Shown: positions 1 through 8,032 of the stretch, in pieces
Layout of the letters: each line of letters starts with the position of its first letter
Position numbering within the stretch: position 1 is the first letter of the stretch
Assembly (NCBI GenBank): GCA_905235445.1
Contig: CAJOLJ010000002.1
Coordinates: forward strand, 62,001 to 126,000
Direction: 5' to 3'
Source of the DNA: an uncultured Bacteroidales bacterium
GTDB taxonomy: Bacteria; Bacteroidota; Bacteroidia; Bacteroidales; UBA932
Length of the DNA: 64,000 nt
Program-made: the position numbers and the translations under genes
The notes under the pieces: generated by a model
What the model was told of the DNA's origin: nothing
Databases searched by the model: none
Seen by the model: the letters and a program-made list of their open reading frames with translations, nothing else

Positions 1-867
1 GCTTATGACATGAAGCTTGCTCCCGTACTTTTTTATGTACAGTACGCACCTGTTCGTGCCAACCACCATCTTGAGGTCCGGATTGAAAGGGGAAACGGTT
101 ACAAAGGGACTGCTATTGTAGTAGCTTTTGTAAAGATCTACGGCAGCCTCTTCTTCGAGAGGGGTGTCAAAGTATACGGAAGCGAGTATTCCGCGGGGGA
201 AGTCTCCCCTCACGGGAACGAAGTTCACTTCACGGGTGCATCCAAGTTTGGAAAGAGTCTCCCGCACTTCCCCCAGATGCTGATGGGTGAAAGGCTTGTA
301 GATGCTCAGGTTAGAGCTTCTCCAGCTGAAGTGGGTCGTAGCGGAAGGGTTCTGCCCCGCCCCGGTGGAACCGGTGATGCCGGTAATGTTGATTTCAGAG
401 GCGATCGTTCCGGGAGAGGCTGCAGCAGGAAGGAGTGCCAGCTGCATCGCGGTGGCGAAGCAACCGGGGTTCGCTATGTGGCGGGACTTGGATGAGAGTA
501 TCTCATCCTTGAAAGCCTCCACGAGTCCGTACGTGAAATCCTCCTTGTCAGCTTCCAGCCTGAAATCATTGCTAAGATCAATGATGGCACCCTTGTAGGA
601 GTCGGCAATGGCATGGACGTAACCTTTGCTGCGGCCATGGCCGGAACAAAGAAAAATGACATCGCAGGTCGTAGGGTCGGAGTCTTCCTCACCCGAGAAG
701 CACATATCCGTCACCCCCAGAAGGTCCTCGTGGGCCTTCCAGAGGGGCTCCCCGCTATGCGAAGCGCTCTGGGCAAAGCGGAGGTGTACATCTTTTCTGA
801 AAATGAGAAGACGCAGCAGTTCCCCTGCGGTATAGCCCGCAGCACCTATTATCCCTACTTCTAGCAT
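1..867 (-). CDS. argC: N-acyl-gamma-glutamyl-phosphate reductase, partial (3' end outside the window)
   Basis: NADPH-dependent reduction of N-acyl-glutamyl phosphate to the semialdehyde, third step of arginine synthesis in the cytoplasm. 289 codons are visible without a stop. Residues 8-17 form the nucleotide-binding turn (GAAGYTAGEL), SGHG lies at 75-78, and the catalytic cysteine is C136 in NPGCFATA. About 30 residues are missing compared with the usual length of roughly 320. The ATG overlaps the stop codon of argG (TAATG across 865-869), so translation is probably coupled. In Bacteroides fragilis the pathway is known to use N-succinyl rather than N-acetyl intermediates; whether that applies here cannot be read from this gene. 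Family assignment is firm, acyl group is not. Confidence 0.95.
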   Translation of the reverse strand, partial: MLEVGIIGAAGYTAGELLRLLIFRKDVHLRFAQSASHSGEPLWKAHEDLLGVTDMCFSGEEDSDPTTCDVIFLCSGHGRSKGYVHAIADSYKGAIIDLSNDFRLEADKEDFTYGLVEAFKDEILSSKSRHIANPGCFATAMQLALLPAAASPGTIASEINITGITGSTGAGQNPSATTHFSWRSSNLSIYKPFTHQHLGEVRETLSKLGCTREVNFVPVRGDFPRGILASVYFDTPLEEEAAVDLYKSYYNSSPFVTVSPFNPDLKMVVGTNRCVLYIKKYGSKLHVIS

Positions 868-2105
868 TAGATTTCCTTCTCTATGGCAGAAGCCTCTTCC
901 TTGTGGGCGGTATAGTATACACGAAGAGGTGTGCTGCTTACCTTTATGAACCCCTTGGCATCCTCGGCGGTCCAGCCCTTCTGCATCTCGCCGTACTCCC
1001 CGAACTTGGTCTTCACGAGGTCGTTGGGACTGTCAACCCCTACGGTATTGAAGTAACCGGGATGCAGTTCCATGGTGACTGTTCCAGTCACGTTTCTCTG
1101 TGAACTCTCGAGGAAAGCCTCCATGTCCCTCATCACGGGCTCCAGGTACTGGCTCTCATGGAGAGAGGCGCCGTACTGTACCGCAATCTGGTCCTTCCAG
1201 TACTGCTGGCCCTTGGTTAGGGTGAACTTCTCGAGGAACTTGTGGGCTGCGATAATGAGCATAGCGGCGGCAGCCTCGAAACCGACCCGTCCCTTGATGC
1301 CGATGATGGTATCCCCCACGTGCATGTCACGGCCTATCCCGTAAGGGGCGGCAATCTCCTCCACCCTGCGGATGGCTGCGACCTTGTCGGTGAAGGTTTC
1401 CCCGTTCACGCTTGCAATCTCCCCCTTCTCGAACCCGAGGGATATGACTTCGGATCCGCCCTTGGTGACCGGCTTGAGGTAGGCGCTCTCGGGCAGTCCC
1501 TGCCTGGAGTCAAGTATCTCACCTCCGCAGATGGACGTGCCCCAAAGCCCTACGTTGTAGGAATACTTCAGTTTCGTGAAATCCGCATAATATCCATTCC
1601 TGTTCAGGTAATCCACCTCTTCCTGGCGGCTGAGGGCCTTGTCGCGGGTGAGAGTTATGATCTCCATCTCGGGAGCCATCACGAGGAAGGTCATGTCGAA
1701 GCGGACCTGGTCGTTGCCGGCCCCGGTGGAGCCATGGGCGATGGCGCTTGCGCCTATCTGCTTGGCATAACGGGCTATTGCCATGGCCTGGAATATCCTC
1801 TCGGAAGACACCGAGATGGGATAGGTCCCGCCACGAAGGACGTTTCCGAAGACCATGTACTTGATGCTCTTGGAATAATATTCATGCGTGACGTCGAGGG
1901 TGACGTACTTGACGGCCCCTAGTTTCATGGCCTTGACCTCATTCTCGGAGAGCTGCTCCTTGGAGAAGCCCCCAGTATCGGCGCAGGCCGCATAGACCTC
2001 GTAACCAAGTTCCTTGGTCAGGTACATGACGGTGAAGGAGGTATCGAGACCTCCGCTGAATGCCACTACTACTTTCTTCTTCTGGGGTGCGGTATCGTTG
2101 TTCAT
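867..2105 (-). CDS. argG: Argininosuccinate synthase
   Basis: Joins citrulline and aspartate with ATP to form argininosuccinate, the penultimate arginine step. The 412-residue product has the N-type ATP pyrophosphatase loop FSGGLDTS at residues 16-23 after a short lysine-rich leader, and the typical DTGG and GSTGAGNDQ segments further on. Length fits the family (about 400). It starts 39 bases after the GNAT gene and its stop overlaps the start of argC, so GNAT-argG-argC look like one transcript. No truncation or missing active-site residue was seen. Confidence 0.97.
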   Translation of the reverse strand: MNNDTAPQKKKVVVAFSGGLDTSFTVMYLTKELGYEVYAACADTGGFSKEQLSENEVKAMKLGAVKYVTLDVTHEYYSKSIKYMVFGNVLRGGTYPISVSSERIFQAMAIARYAKQIGASAIAHGSTGAGNDQVRFDMTFLVMAPEMEIITLTRDKALSRQEEVDYLNRNGYYADFTKLKYSYNVGLWGTSICGGEILDSRQGLPESAYLKPVTKGGSEVISLGFEKGEIASVNGETFTDKVAAIRRVEEIAAPYGIGRDMHVGDTIIGIKGRVGFEAAAAMLIIAAHKFLEKFTLTKGQQYWKDQIAVQYGASLHESQYLEPVMRDMEAFLESSQRNVTGTVTMELHPGYFNTVGVDSPNDLVKTKFGEYGEMQKGWTAEDAKGFIKVSSTPLRVYYTAHKEEASAIEKEI

Positions 2106-2144
2106 GGAGTTTTCTATATAAAGGTTGTGAAGTGAAAACGGGGA

Positions 2145-2783
2145 CTAAGACTGCAGGGCGCCGGAGTCCAGGAGTTCCTTGATCTTGAGAAGGATCCTGG
2201 AGGCGGAGTCCTCCTCGGCCTTCTTCTCGGCATCCTTTGCCAGGTTGCGGGGAGAGAGGGGATCGTAGAGCATGCCGGTGCACAGGCAGCGGGTGTAATT
2301 GTTGCGAAGGAGCACGTCAAAGTTTATGCAGCTCTCGCAGCCCTTCCAGAAAACGGGGTCGGTGGTAAGTTCCGAGAACGTCACGGGAACGTAACCGAGT
2401 TCCGTGTTTATCTTCATGACCGCAAGACCGGTGGTCAGACCGAAGAGCTTCGCATTGGGGAAACGCTTCCTGGAGAGCTCGAAAGCCGTCTTTTTTATCT
2501 CCTTGGCTAGGCCGTGGCCCCTGAACTCCTCCTTTACTATGAGCCCGGAATTGGCCACGAACTCCTCATGGTCCCAGCTCTCGATGTAGCAGAACCCGGC
2601 GAACTGGGTCCCGAACAGGGCGATTATTGCTTTGCCCTCCAGCATCTTTGCCTTGATATAGTCGGGCTTGCGCTTGGCTATGCCGGTGCCGCGGACCTTG
2701 GTTGCGGCCTCGATTGTGGAGAGAATCTCGGGAATGTAACACAGGTGCTTCTCCCCTGCTACTTCAATGGTAAATGCATCCAT
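2145..2783 (-). CDS. GNAT-family acyltransferase of the arginine operon, candidate N-acylglutamate synthase
   Basis: Product of 212 residues with a GNAT fold: a beta strand ending in the acyl-CoA pyrophosphate-binding turn RGHGLAKE (about residues 89-96), then a helix and the FGLTTGLAV segment. The last 60 residues form a charged tail with a CLCTGMLYDP stretch. Proteins of this kind sit beside argG in many Bacteroidota, in genomes where no classical argA or argJ is obvious; from that position the inferred role is making N-acetyl- or N-succinylglutamate, the first committed arginine intermediate. This is inference from neighbourhood, not from a substrate motif. It is the first gene after the paired palindromes at 2819-2847, consistent with being the regulated head of the argG-argC transcript. 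Confidence 0.82.
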   Translation of the reverse strand: MDAFTIEVAGEKHLCYIPEILSTIEAATKVRGTGIAKRKPDYIKAKMLEGKAIIALFGTQFAGFCYIESWDHEEFVANSGLIVKEEFRGHGLAKEIKKTAFELSRKRFPNAKLFGLTTGLAVMKINTELGYVPVTFSELTTDPVFWKGCESCINFDVLLRNNYTRCLCTGMLYDPLSPRNLAKDAEKKAEEDSASRILLKIKELLDSGALQS

Positions 2784-2818
2784 AGCATTAAGTGTAGAAT
2801 ATGTAGTCTTTGTATAAG

Positions 2819-2847
2819 TTATGCATAAAAAGTTGATTTATGCATAT
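2819..2847. promoter_or_regulatory. Candidate ArgR operator pair upstream of the GNAT-argG-argC operon
   Basis: Two A/T-rich palindromes sharing the core TTATGCATAA lie side by side: a perfect 10-bp one at 2819-2828 and a near copy, TTATGCATAT, at 2838-2847, with centres 19 bp apart. They sit 36-64 bases upstream of the GNAT start and just downstream of argR. ArgR hexamers typically bind pairs of A/T-rich palindromes about two helical turns apart, so this is the obvious site for arginine control of the operon. The assignment is inferred; the exact Bacteroidota ArgR consensus was not checked. Confidence 0.55.
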
Positions 2848-2927
2848 TGTTTGTATTTTTATTCAATTTCAAACTGCAATAAAACGGACACCCGAAGCGC
2901 CCGCATTTTTATTCACGCCCTCTCACC

Positions 2928-3404
2928 CTAGATGACCTTGGCCCTAAGTCCGGGAAGGAACTCCTCCATGGAGTTCAGGACCGCCTCATGGGGGGTACCC
3001 TCGCGAAGAAGCACGAGCAGGGCATCGTCCCCTGCCACCGTACCCATCACTCCGACGGGACTGTTGCCGTCTATGATGGCACCCAGCATGTTAGCATAGC
3101 CGGGACGGGTCTTGAAGACGCAGAACTGTCCCGACATGGCAAGGCTCACGATTCCTGCCATCGTATGCTTGGCATCCGTATCGGGAACCACATGCCTCAG
3201 GTCATCGGGCACGGAGTAGAAATAACCTTCCGCCGGGGAATGCATTTTCACGACCTTCATGGATTTGAGGTCGCGCGAGAGGGTGGCCTGGGTAGCCTCT
3301 ATGCCTTCATCACGCAGAAGGGAGAGAAGTTCATCCTGGTTGGAGACCTTCTTCTTGGTGATGATGCGCATTATCGCTCTCTTCCTTTCAATTTTGTCCT
3401 TCAT
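2928..3404 (-). CDS. argR: Arginine repressor
   Basis: Arginine-responsive transcription factor, 158 residues. The N-terminal winged helix carries the recognition segment QATLSRDLK (about residues 38-46), as in the ArgR family. The C-terminal half has GTVAGDDALLV, the conserved GDD loop that binds L-arginine between subunits. I start it at 3404 (MKDKIERKRA); an upstream ATG in the same frame at 3455 would add 17 residues that the family lacks. A good promoter lies about 150 bases upstream at 3553-3584, so argR is transcribed separately from the glycosidase genes before it. It should repress the GNAT-argG-argC operon that follows when arginine is plentiful. Confidence 0.92.
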   Translation of the reverse strand: MKDKIERKRAIMRIITKKKVSNQDELLSLLRDEGIEATQATLSRDLKSMKVVKMHSPAEGYFYSVPDDLRHVVPDTDAKHTMAGIVSLAMSGQFCVFKTRPGYANMLGAIIDGNSPVGVMGTVAGDDALLVLLREGTPHEAVLNSMEEFLPGLRAKVI

Positions 3405-3552
3405 GATTCCTGTCAAGTCGTTTTTACTGGGGTTTCTTATCCATTTTCCCCTCACGGGGAAAGCCCGGGGGAGGCCATTTTCATATGGACATGAACAAAT
3501 ACCCGCCCGATGAAGGTGGCCTCGGAAGGCCCCTTTTCGTGGCGAGCGGGTG

Positions 3553-3584
3553 CAAATCTATGCAAGAATTGTGGATAAAGCAAA
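3553..3584 (-). promoter_or_regulatory. Bacteroidota-type promoter for argR
   Basis: On the minus strand TTTG (3584-3581) and TAGATTTG (3560-3553) are separated by 20 bases, matching the -33/-7 arrangement of the Bacteroides primary sigma factor. Transcription would begin near 3545, giving a leader of about 140 bases before the argR start. That leader can fold two short GC hairpins (a GGCCT/AGGCC stem near 3520 and a CCCC/GGGG stem near 3450). Confidence 0.7.
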
Positions 3585-3652
3585 TAAAAACTGAAAAAAA
3601 ATTCATTTTTGAGTATCCACCACTGCATAATGGGGGAGAGGCGGGGTGCGGA

Positions 3653-5089
3653 TTATTTACCGGAAATCGGTCTGAAAACCACATTTTCCATTTTTACCAT
3701 AGCCTCCCCTTCGGGAATATCGCTCCCCTTCCCGAAGTAAAGTATGGTTCCGTCTTTAACCTCTATGCCATGGACTGTCTGCGCTGTCCCCTTGACAAGG
3801 ATGCCCGTCCTGCAGCCCCTGCATACCAGGTCGGAAATGTGAATATCCGTAAAGTCGGGGACGAACTGCTCCTCGATGTCTTTCCAGATGCCCTCCTCGG
3901 GGCTTCCGGCGGGACGGTCGAGGTAGGTGGTTTCGAAGATAATGGCCTCGCCGCCTATGTCCGTCATCCTAGTCCCGGTAATGAAGACATTCGAGGTGCG
4001 GCCACCCCGTCCTACGGCGCTCTTGAACCGCAGCCCGGTATCCGTCCCGCTGAAAAAGTTGTCCTTTACGACTATCCTGTTTATTCCCCCCGAGAACTCG
4101 GACCCTATGACAAAGCCCCCGTGGGCACGGTAGACAGTGTTGCCGACAATGAGGAAGTCCTCGCAAGGACCGTTCTTCACTCCTTCGGATCCCACACCTC
4201 CCTTGAGGCAGATGCCGTCATCCCCCACATCCACGATGCATCCCGTAATGAGCACCCTGCGGCACTGCATCGGGTCTATCCCGTCCCCGTTCTGGGCGTT
4301 CCAGGGGCAGCGCACCCGGACCCCGTCAAAAGTCACGTCCGTGCACCTTTGGGGCACGAGATGGAACTTGGGGGAATTCTGGATCGTGACCCCGGACACC
4401 AGGACCCTCTCGCAGTCGGTGAAACGGACCAGGTGAGTGCGGAGCTTTTCCTGGGCCTCGGCCACATCCGCTATATTGTCAAAACCATTGAGGTTGAAAG
4501 GATACCACAGCGACCCGTCTTCCGACACAGTTCCGCCCATCCTCCGGAAGGCAGCCCATTCGGTGTCGCTCACTTTCACCCTCTTCACGGCCCTCCACAA
4601 CTGGCCGTTCCCGTCGATGGTACCCTCGCCCGTAATGGAGATGTCGGTCTGCTTGGAGGCCCTTATGCCGGGCACGACCTTGCCTTTCTCAAGATGGTCC
4701 TTCTTGTCGGGGGACAGTTGGATTACCGCACCCTTTTCAAGATGGAGGTCAATATGGGAGGAAAGGCTGAAAGGACTTGTAAGATACACTCCCGCAGGAA
4801 CGTCCAGATGCCCTCCCCCCTGCTTGGCAAGGGCCTTCACCGCTTTCTTGAAAGAAGCGGCATTGTCGCTCAGGCCATCCCCCTTGGCCCCGAAATCAAG
4901 GACGGAGACCCTCCTCTCGGGTATGACGGGAAGCTCGGGCATGGCTATCTCTATGGAGAGGTCCCTGTACAGCGGGGAGTAGTCCTGCGCTCCTGCAGTA
5001 AAAGCGCCTTTCCCTCCCCCGGGAAGGAGCAGGGGGAGGGGCAGGCCAAGAAGCAGGAGAAGACGCTTAAGGGTAAAGGAAGTCTTCAT
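3653..5089 (-). CDS. Secreted glycoside hydrolase family 28 (polygalacturonase-like)
   Basis: Product of 478 residues, probably hydrolysing alpha-1,4-galacturonosyl or related linkages in pectin in the periplasm or outside the cell. A hydrophobic signal peptide covers about residues 8-34. The right-handed beta-helix has the four GH28 motifs: NGDGID at 267-272 (catalytic D269), GDDG at 289-292 (D290, D291), AHGG at 322-325 (H323) and RFK at 354-356 in place of the more common RIK. An SVLDFGAKGDG segment at 62-72 is the usual start of these helices. It follows the GH31 gene by 25 bases on the same strand, so the two are probably co-transcribed for breakdown of a plant cell-wall glycan. Exo or endo action and exact substrate cannot be told. 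Confidence 0.93.
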   Translation of the reverse strand: MKTSFTLKRLLLLLGLPLPLLLPGGGKGAFTAGAQDYSPLYRDLSIEIAMPELPVIPERRVSVLDFGAKGDGLSDNAASFKKAVKALAKQGGGHLDVPAGVYLTSPFSLSSHIDLHLEKGAVIQLSPDKKDHLEKGKVVPGIRASKQTDISITGEGTIDGNGQLWRAVKRVKVSDTEWAAFRRMGGTVSEDGSLWYPFNLNGFDNIADVAEAQEKLRTHLVRFTDCERVLVSGVTIQNSPKFHLVPQRCTDVTFDGVRVRCPWNAQNGDGIDPMQCRRVLITGCIVDVGDDGICLKGGVGSEGVKNGPCEDFLIVGNTVYRAHGGFVIGSEFSGGINRIVVKDNFFSGTDTGLRFKSAVGRGGRTSNVFITGTRMTDIGGEAIIFETTYLDRPAGSPEEGIWKDIEEQFVPDFTDIHISDLVCRGCRTGILVKGTAQTVHGIEVKDGTILYFGKGSDIPEGEAMVKMENVVFRPISGK

Positions 5090-5114
5090 GGAGAGGAGCT
5101 TGAAAAATGTACAA

Positions 5115-7982
5115 TCAGAGTTTGACGGTCGTGGCCTCGCCGCTGTAGGAAATCACTTTGCCGCCCTTGGCAGGGACACCGGTGTAAGGAAGAGGTGAAG
5201 TGGGAGTGCAGAGCCTCACTGTGAAAGTCCTGTCCTCCAGCATACCAGGGAAGGAACCTTCCCTCCCTCCGATGGTAAGTGTGCGCTCAGAGTCATCCCA
5301 GGTGAGAGGAATGGTGGCATAGGCTCCCTTCTCGTAGTTGTAATTCTCCCCCTCATCCTCGTAGAGGGTAAAGGAAGAGTCACGCCCACCGAAGATGAGT
5401 ATCTCGATGTTCTGAGGCTTCTTCTCGTCACTGTAGACCATATCGGGTCCGAGGGGCACGATGCTTCCGGCCCTCACATACAGGGGCATCCTCTCGTAAG
5501 GAGCGTCCACGACCTCGTCGGTTCCTCCCATGTGGCACTTCCCGTTGTAGAAGTCATACCAGATGTCACTGCCGGGGAAATGCACCTTGCGGCTCCTCTC
5601 CCCGTACTCATACACTGGACAAGGCATGAAGGCGGGTCCCAGCATCCACTGGTCGGAGAGGTCCCTCACCGCACCGTCTCCCGGGAAATCCATGGGAAGG
5701 CCCCTCATCATGGTGTAGTCATTGAAATGCACCATTGCCGCGAGAGAATACAGGTAAGGCATCAACCTGTAACGCAGTTTCATGTAGTACAGGATGGAAT
5801 TGTATGTGGGAGTGCCCTCCTTGTCTATGTTCCAGATTTCCCTGGCGGGCCACTGCCCGTGGGTGCGGAACAGGGGAACGAAGGCCCCGAACTGGTGCCA
5901 CCTGGTCTGGAGTTCCCTCCAGTCCTTGAGGTCCTCGGTCACTTTGCCGGAGCGCAGGTACTCGCCCATCGCCGCATTGTACTTGTCCATCACCGAGAAC
6001 CCTCCGATGTCCATTCCCCACATGGGAAGGCCTGCCATCGAGTAGTTGAGGCCTGCCGCCATCTGCATCCTCATGTCGAGCCATGAGGTCCCGATGTCCC
6101 CGCTCCAGGATGCCGTGGAATACCTCTGCAGACCGGCGAAGCCGTTGCGGGTGAGGAGGAAGACCCTCTTGTCGGGGTCGACGCTCCTCTGGCCGTTGTA
6201 GATGGCATCGGCATTTACGAGGGCATAGGCATTGAGATACTCGGTGGAAGGTCCGAGGGCGGTGGGGGTAAGCAGCCACTTGAGATAGTCCATCGGGAGG
6301 CAGTCACGAAGGTTGGGCTCCGAAGCGTCCATCCACCATGCGTCTATCTTCCTTCCGTACCTGGAATAGAGGTTGCGGTCCATCTGCTCCCAGAACATCT
6401 TGCGTCCCCCCTCCGAGTAGGCATCATAGAAGGACTGCTTGTGACCGAGCCAGTCGACTATGGCAGTATCCTCGGGATGGGTATAGACATAACCGCTGTT
6501 CTTCAGCTCGGCATAGTTCTCCGTATTGGTGTAGAACTTCGGCCACACGCTTATCATGAAACGAGCGTGCATCGCATGTACGTCATCGAGCATCTTCTCG
6601 GGGTCGGGATACCTGCTCTCGTCGAACTCGTGGGAACCCCACTGGTCATCCTTCCAATATTGCCAGTCCTGGACTATGTTATCCACGGGAATGCCCCTGC
6701 GACGGAACTCCGCTAGGGTCGACACCAACTCATCCTGGGTGGTGTAGCGTTCCCTGCTCTGCCAGAACCCGAGGGACCACTTGGGGAAGAGGGATGCCTT
6801 GCCGGTGAGCTGACGGTAGCCGGATATGACATCATCCATGTCATCGCCCGCAATGTAGTAGTAGTCGATCTGGGGTTCGAACTCGGAGAAGAAAGTCAGG
6901 TTGGACTGCTCCTCGGGGCTTCGGAGTTCCGCCACCCTAAGTCCCATGTACGACACTCCCCCGTCAGGCTCCCACTCCACCGAGATGGGAACTCTCTGCC
7001 CTGCCTTCAGGGCCACGGAGTACTTGTACGAATTGGGGTTCCAGGCCGGTCTCCATCTTCTGGACATCACTTCCTTGCCGTCAATGAGGGTCCTCTGGAA
7101 CCCTGCGTAGTACTGTATGAAAAAGTACTCACCGTCCGAAGGCGCCTCGAGGTAACCTTCATAAAGGACCTTCGCCCCCTTGAGGTTCATCTTGGGAAGA
7201 CGGGCCACTTCCCTCTCGTTCTCATAGTACAGGGAGTCCTCCCTCTGGACAAGAGGCGCTCCACGCCTCGGAGTATATGTGGCGGTCAGGGCACCCTCTT
7301 TCCCGTCCTTGTCATAGAGCTTGAAGACCTGGCCCAACTGGCGGTACGGGGCGGGATTGCCCCAACGGCTCAGGGAATAGGCATCGAAGAGGATGCCGTA
7401 GTTCCTGGAGGAAAGGACGAAGGGGACGGAGATCTTGGTATTGTACTGATAGAGTTCCTCATTGAGGCCCTTGTGGTTGAACTCGCCGGACTGCTGCTGG
7501 CCAAGGCCGTAGAATGCCTCATCGTCCGGGGACTCGAACTCTGTCACGACGGAGTATGCCTTCTTTCCCTCCACTGCGGTAGGGGAGAATGACACCGAGC
7601 GGCCCTTGGAGAGAAGAGTACCGTTTCCGTCATAGAATGAGACCAGTGAAGTGGACCTGTCGATGTCGGCACGAAGCGAAGAGGTGCTGACGCTAACCGT
7701 GCCCCCATCCTCGCTGGGGCTCACGCTGAAATCCGTGAACTGTCCCTCCCGGGGGACAATCATGAGGCTTTCCCTCCGGGAGAACTTGCCTCCCGGCACC
7801 TCGCTTACATGCATTATGGAAGGGGACACTACCTGGATCCTTACCGTAGCGACCTTCCCTTTCACCGTGACCGTATCTCCGCTTAGGGCATAGTCCCCTC
7901 CTGAGCAGGAGGACAGGAGGGAGAGCCCCACGAAGAGGGCAAGGGGCAAAAGTGCGACTGAGATTGCTCTATTTATCTTCAT
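5115..7982 (-). CDS. GH31 glycosidase lipoprotein with PA14 insert (alpha-xylosidase type)
   Basis: Product of 955 residues. A lipoprotein signal ends in LSSC (C26), so the enzyme is expected to be membrane-anchored in the periplasm or on the surface. An N-terminal GH31 beta-sandwich is interrupted by a PA14-like domain at about 265-360 (LYEGYLEAPSDGEYFF and following), an arrangement known from Bacteroides xyloglucan alpha-xylosidases. The (beta/alpha)8 barrel has the nucleophile D552 in WWMDASEPN and the acid/base D629 in SWSGDIG. The C-terminal beta domain ends near TVKL. I infer removal of alpha-xylosyl side chains, but alpha-glucosidase activity is possible in this family. The start lies 50 bases after the preceding gene; no separate promoter was seen. 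Confidence 0.94.
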   Translation of the reverse strand: MKINRAISVALLPLALFVGLSLLSSCSGGDYALSGDTVTVKGKVATVRIQVVSPSIMHVSEVPGGKFSRRESLMIVPREGQFTDFSVSPSEDGGTVSVSTSSLRADIDRSTSLVSFYDGNGTLLSKGRSVSFSPTAVEGKKAYSVVTEFESPDDEAFYGLGQQQSGEFNHKGLNEELYQYNTKISVPFVLSSRNYGILFDAYSLSRWGNPAPYRQLGQVFKLYDKDGKEGALTATYTPRRGAPLVQREDSLYYENEREVARLPKMNLKGAKVLYEGYLEAPSDGEYFFIQYYAGFQRTLIDGKEVMSRRWRPAWNPNSYKYSVALKAGQRVPISVEWEPDGGVSYMGLRVAELRSPEEQSNLTFFSEFEPQIDYYYIAGDDMDDVISGYRQLTGKASLFPKWSLGFWQSRERYTTQDELVSTLAEFRRRGIPVDNIVQDWQYWKDDQWGSHEFDESRYPDPEKMLDDVHAMHARFMISVWPKFYTNTENYAELKNSGYVYTHPEDTAIVDWLGHKQSFYDAYSEGGRKMFWEQMDRNLYSRYGRKIDAWWMDASEPNLRDCLPMDYLKWLLTPTALGPSTEYLNAYALVNADAIYNGQRSVDPDKRVFLLTRNGFAGLQRYSTASWSGDIGTSWLDMRMQMAAGLNYSMAGLPMWGMDIGGFSVMDKYNAAMGEYLRSGKVTEDLKDWRELQTRWHQFGAFVPLFRTHGQWPAREIWNIDKEGTPTYNSILYYMKLRYRLMPYLYSLAAMVHFNDYTMMRGLPMDFPGDGAVRDLSDQWMLGPAFMPCPVYEYGERSRKVHFPGSDIWYDFYNGKCHMGGTDEVVDAPYERMPLYVRAGSIVPLGPDMVYSDEKKPQNIEILIFGGRDSSFTLYEDEGENYNYEKGAYATIPLTWDDSERTLTIGGREGSFPGMLEDRTFTVRLCTPTSPLPYTGVPAKGGKVISYSGEATTVKL

Positions 7983-8032
7983 AGCTATTGGTTGGTATTG
8001 ATTTTATGGTGTAAAAGGGCGGAAGGAGGGAG

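Noticed and set aside
3485..5125. A 546-codon open frame on the plus strand opposite the GH28 gene
   Set aside because: It mirrors a gene with complete GH28 motifs, has no recognisable domains, and arises from the high GC and low stop density of the antisense frame.
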